Positions 4,912 through 5,838 of a stretch of 5,838 nucleotides of DNA are shown one piece after another (the first letter of the stretch is position 1; each line of letters begins with the position of its first letter). This DNA is from an uncultured Thermomicrobiales bacterium (GTDB taxonomy: Bacteria; Chloroflexota; Chloroflexia; Thermomicrobiales; UBA6265): assembly GCA_902806395.1 (NCBI GenBank), contig CADCWH010000167.1, positions 1-5,838 on the forward strand. The letters are read 5' to 3'. The notes beneath the pieces were generated by a model that saw only the letters and a list, made by a program, of their open reading frames with translations, was not told where the DNA came from and searched no databases. A program made the translations under genes and the position numbers.

Positions 4912-5838
4912 CTATGGGCCGACCGGCGTCAAGACGCGAGCGCCCCATGCCGGCATCGGGACGGTGAGCCCGCCCGAGGTCGGGACGGTGAACCGCTCCC
5001 CGCCCAGCGCGTCGATCAGGGCGTCACCGAATTGGTCCCGGAACGCGGCGGGGATCGTCACCGGGACATCCGCCGGTCGCTTGGCGAAGTGGAGCAGGAC
5101 GAGTGCGGGCGGGTCGCCGGCCGCGGCGTGGCGGAGATAGGCCAGGGTCGGATCGGATGGAGTGGAGTCGAGGAGGGTCCAGGCGCGGGAACGCAGGGTG
5201 GGGAGCCGCCGCCTGAGGTCGATCAGGCGTTTGTAGAAGGGACGCAGGGCGAATCGGTCCTCGTCCCAACGGACCGGGGCCGGGTCACGGTAGGGGTGAT
5301 AGGACGCGCCGATCTCGTCACCGGTGTAGACGCAGGGGATCCCGGGCAGCGTCAGGAGGAGCGTCGCCGCGACGCGGGTCACCTCCGGTCCGTGGGCGTC
5401 GACGAAGCGGGTCCCGGTGTCGTTGTTGTTCAGGAACCTGAAGACGAGACTGTCCGGCGGGTAACCCGCGCCGTCGGCGGTCAGGGCGGCGCGCAGGCGG
5501 GATGCCACCCGGCTCGGGTCGGCGGAGGCATCCTCCCAGACCCCTTCCCAAGCCCAGTGACCCAACTCCGACGTCCAATCGTAGGCGGCATCGAAGCCGT
5601 TGACGACGTAGTAGGGGTCGCGGGCACTGGCCTCCGCCAGCATCAGGAGGTCGGGTTTGATCGCCCGCAGTTCTCGTCCCCAGATCGGCCAGATGTCCGG
5701 CGCCCGTTCTTTGATCCCCCAGGCGACGTCGACGCGGAACCCGTCGATGTCGAACTCCCGGACCCAGTACGCGAGGGCGTCCAGCATGGTCCGGCGAACC
5801 GCGGGATTGGCGTAGTTGAGGTTCGGCAGGTGGACCCA
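4912..5838 (-). CDS. GH13 alpha-amylase-family glycoside hydrolase (partial, N-terminus beyond the edge)
   Basis: The frame is open to the right edge, giving 308 residues of the C-terminal part of a GH13 enzyme that hydrolyses or transfers alpha-glucosides. Fragment numbering starts at 5838. LPNLNYANPAVR (4-15) is the usual run-up to region II, DGFRVDVAWG (32-41), with nucleophile D37. Region III is LMLAEAS (65-71), with general acid E69. Region IV is FLNNND (135-140), with D140 as third catalytic acid, but with asparagine at 139 where histidine is usual. LPGIPCVYTGDEIG (164-177) completes the barrel, and a beta-rich C-terminal domain follows from about 225. The Lys-His pair that follows the nucleophile in true alpha-amylases is absent, so an alpha-glucosidase, cyclomaltodextrinase or trehalose-type activity is more likely. 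Region I and any signal peptide are outside the window. The TAG stop lies 141 bases before the oxidoreductase start. Confidence 0.93.
   Translation of the reverse strand, partial: WVHLPNLNYANPAVRRTMLDALAYWVREFDIDGFRVDVAWGIKERAPDIWPIWGRELRAIKPDLLMLAEASARDPYYVVNGFDAAYDWTSELGHWAWEGVWEDASADPSRVASRLRAALTADGAGYPPDSLVFRFLNNNDTGTRFVDAHGPEVTRVAATLLLTLPGIPCVYTGDEIGASYHPYRDPAPVRWDEDRFALRPFYKRLIDLRRRLPTLRSRAWTLLDSTPSDPTLAYLRHAAAGDPPALVLLHFAKRPADVPVTIPAAFRDQFGDALIDALGGERFTVPTSGGLTVPMPAWGARVLTPVGP

Noticed and set aside
1..5838. Mobile element, CRISPR array, tRNA or novel defence-type system
   Set aside because: No transposase or integrase sequence, no regularly spaced repeats, no tRNA-like cloverleaf and no nuclease or toxin domains were seen. 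Gene order and families fit an ordinary carbohydrate uptake cluster.

Overview
The window is GC-rich DNA, and all five recognisable protein genes lie on the minus strand. Together they read as part of a carbohydrate uptake and utilisation cluster. Taxonomy can only be inferred. The solute-binding protein has a Tat-type signal followed by an Ala-Ser-Pro repeat linker (ASPAASPAASP), a style I associate with the Thermomicrobia branch of Chloroflexota. High GC and GTG starts fit that but do not prove it.

Layout in transcription order (right to left): (1) 5838-4912, the C-terminal 308 residues of a GH13 alpha-amylase-family glycosidase, with its N-terminus outside the window; (2) 4770-3688, a Gfo/Idh/MocA-family NAD(P)-dependent oxidoreductase; (3) 3687-3140, a 548-base non-coding stretch with a strong sigma70-type promoter (-35 at 3634-3629, -10 at 3611-3606), an 18-bp near-perfect palindrome just after the expected transcription start, and a leader of about 460 bases; (4) 3139-1673, an extracellular sugar-binding protein; (5) 1672-1548, an intercistronic stretch holding three successive hairpins; (6) 1547-597, a MalF-type permease; (7) 553-1, a MalG-type permease cut by the window edge.

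The binding protein would capture a sugar or oligosaccharide outside the cell, and the two permeases would form the membrane channel of a CUT1-type ABC importer. The glycosidase and oxidoreductase would process the imported sugar. No ATPase gene is visible. It may lie beyond the left edge, or a shared MsmX/MalK-type ATPase encoded elsewhere may serve this importer.

I see no mobile element, CRISPR array, tRNA, rRNA or novel defence-like system. The most informative signals beyond the genes are regulatory: the promoter, palindrome and long leader ahead of the binding-protein gene, and the hairpin cluster between it and the permeases. Two catalytic-motif substitutions, in the GH13 enzyme and in the oxidoreductase, also deserve a check.
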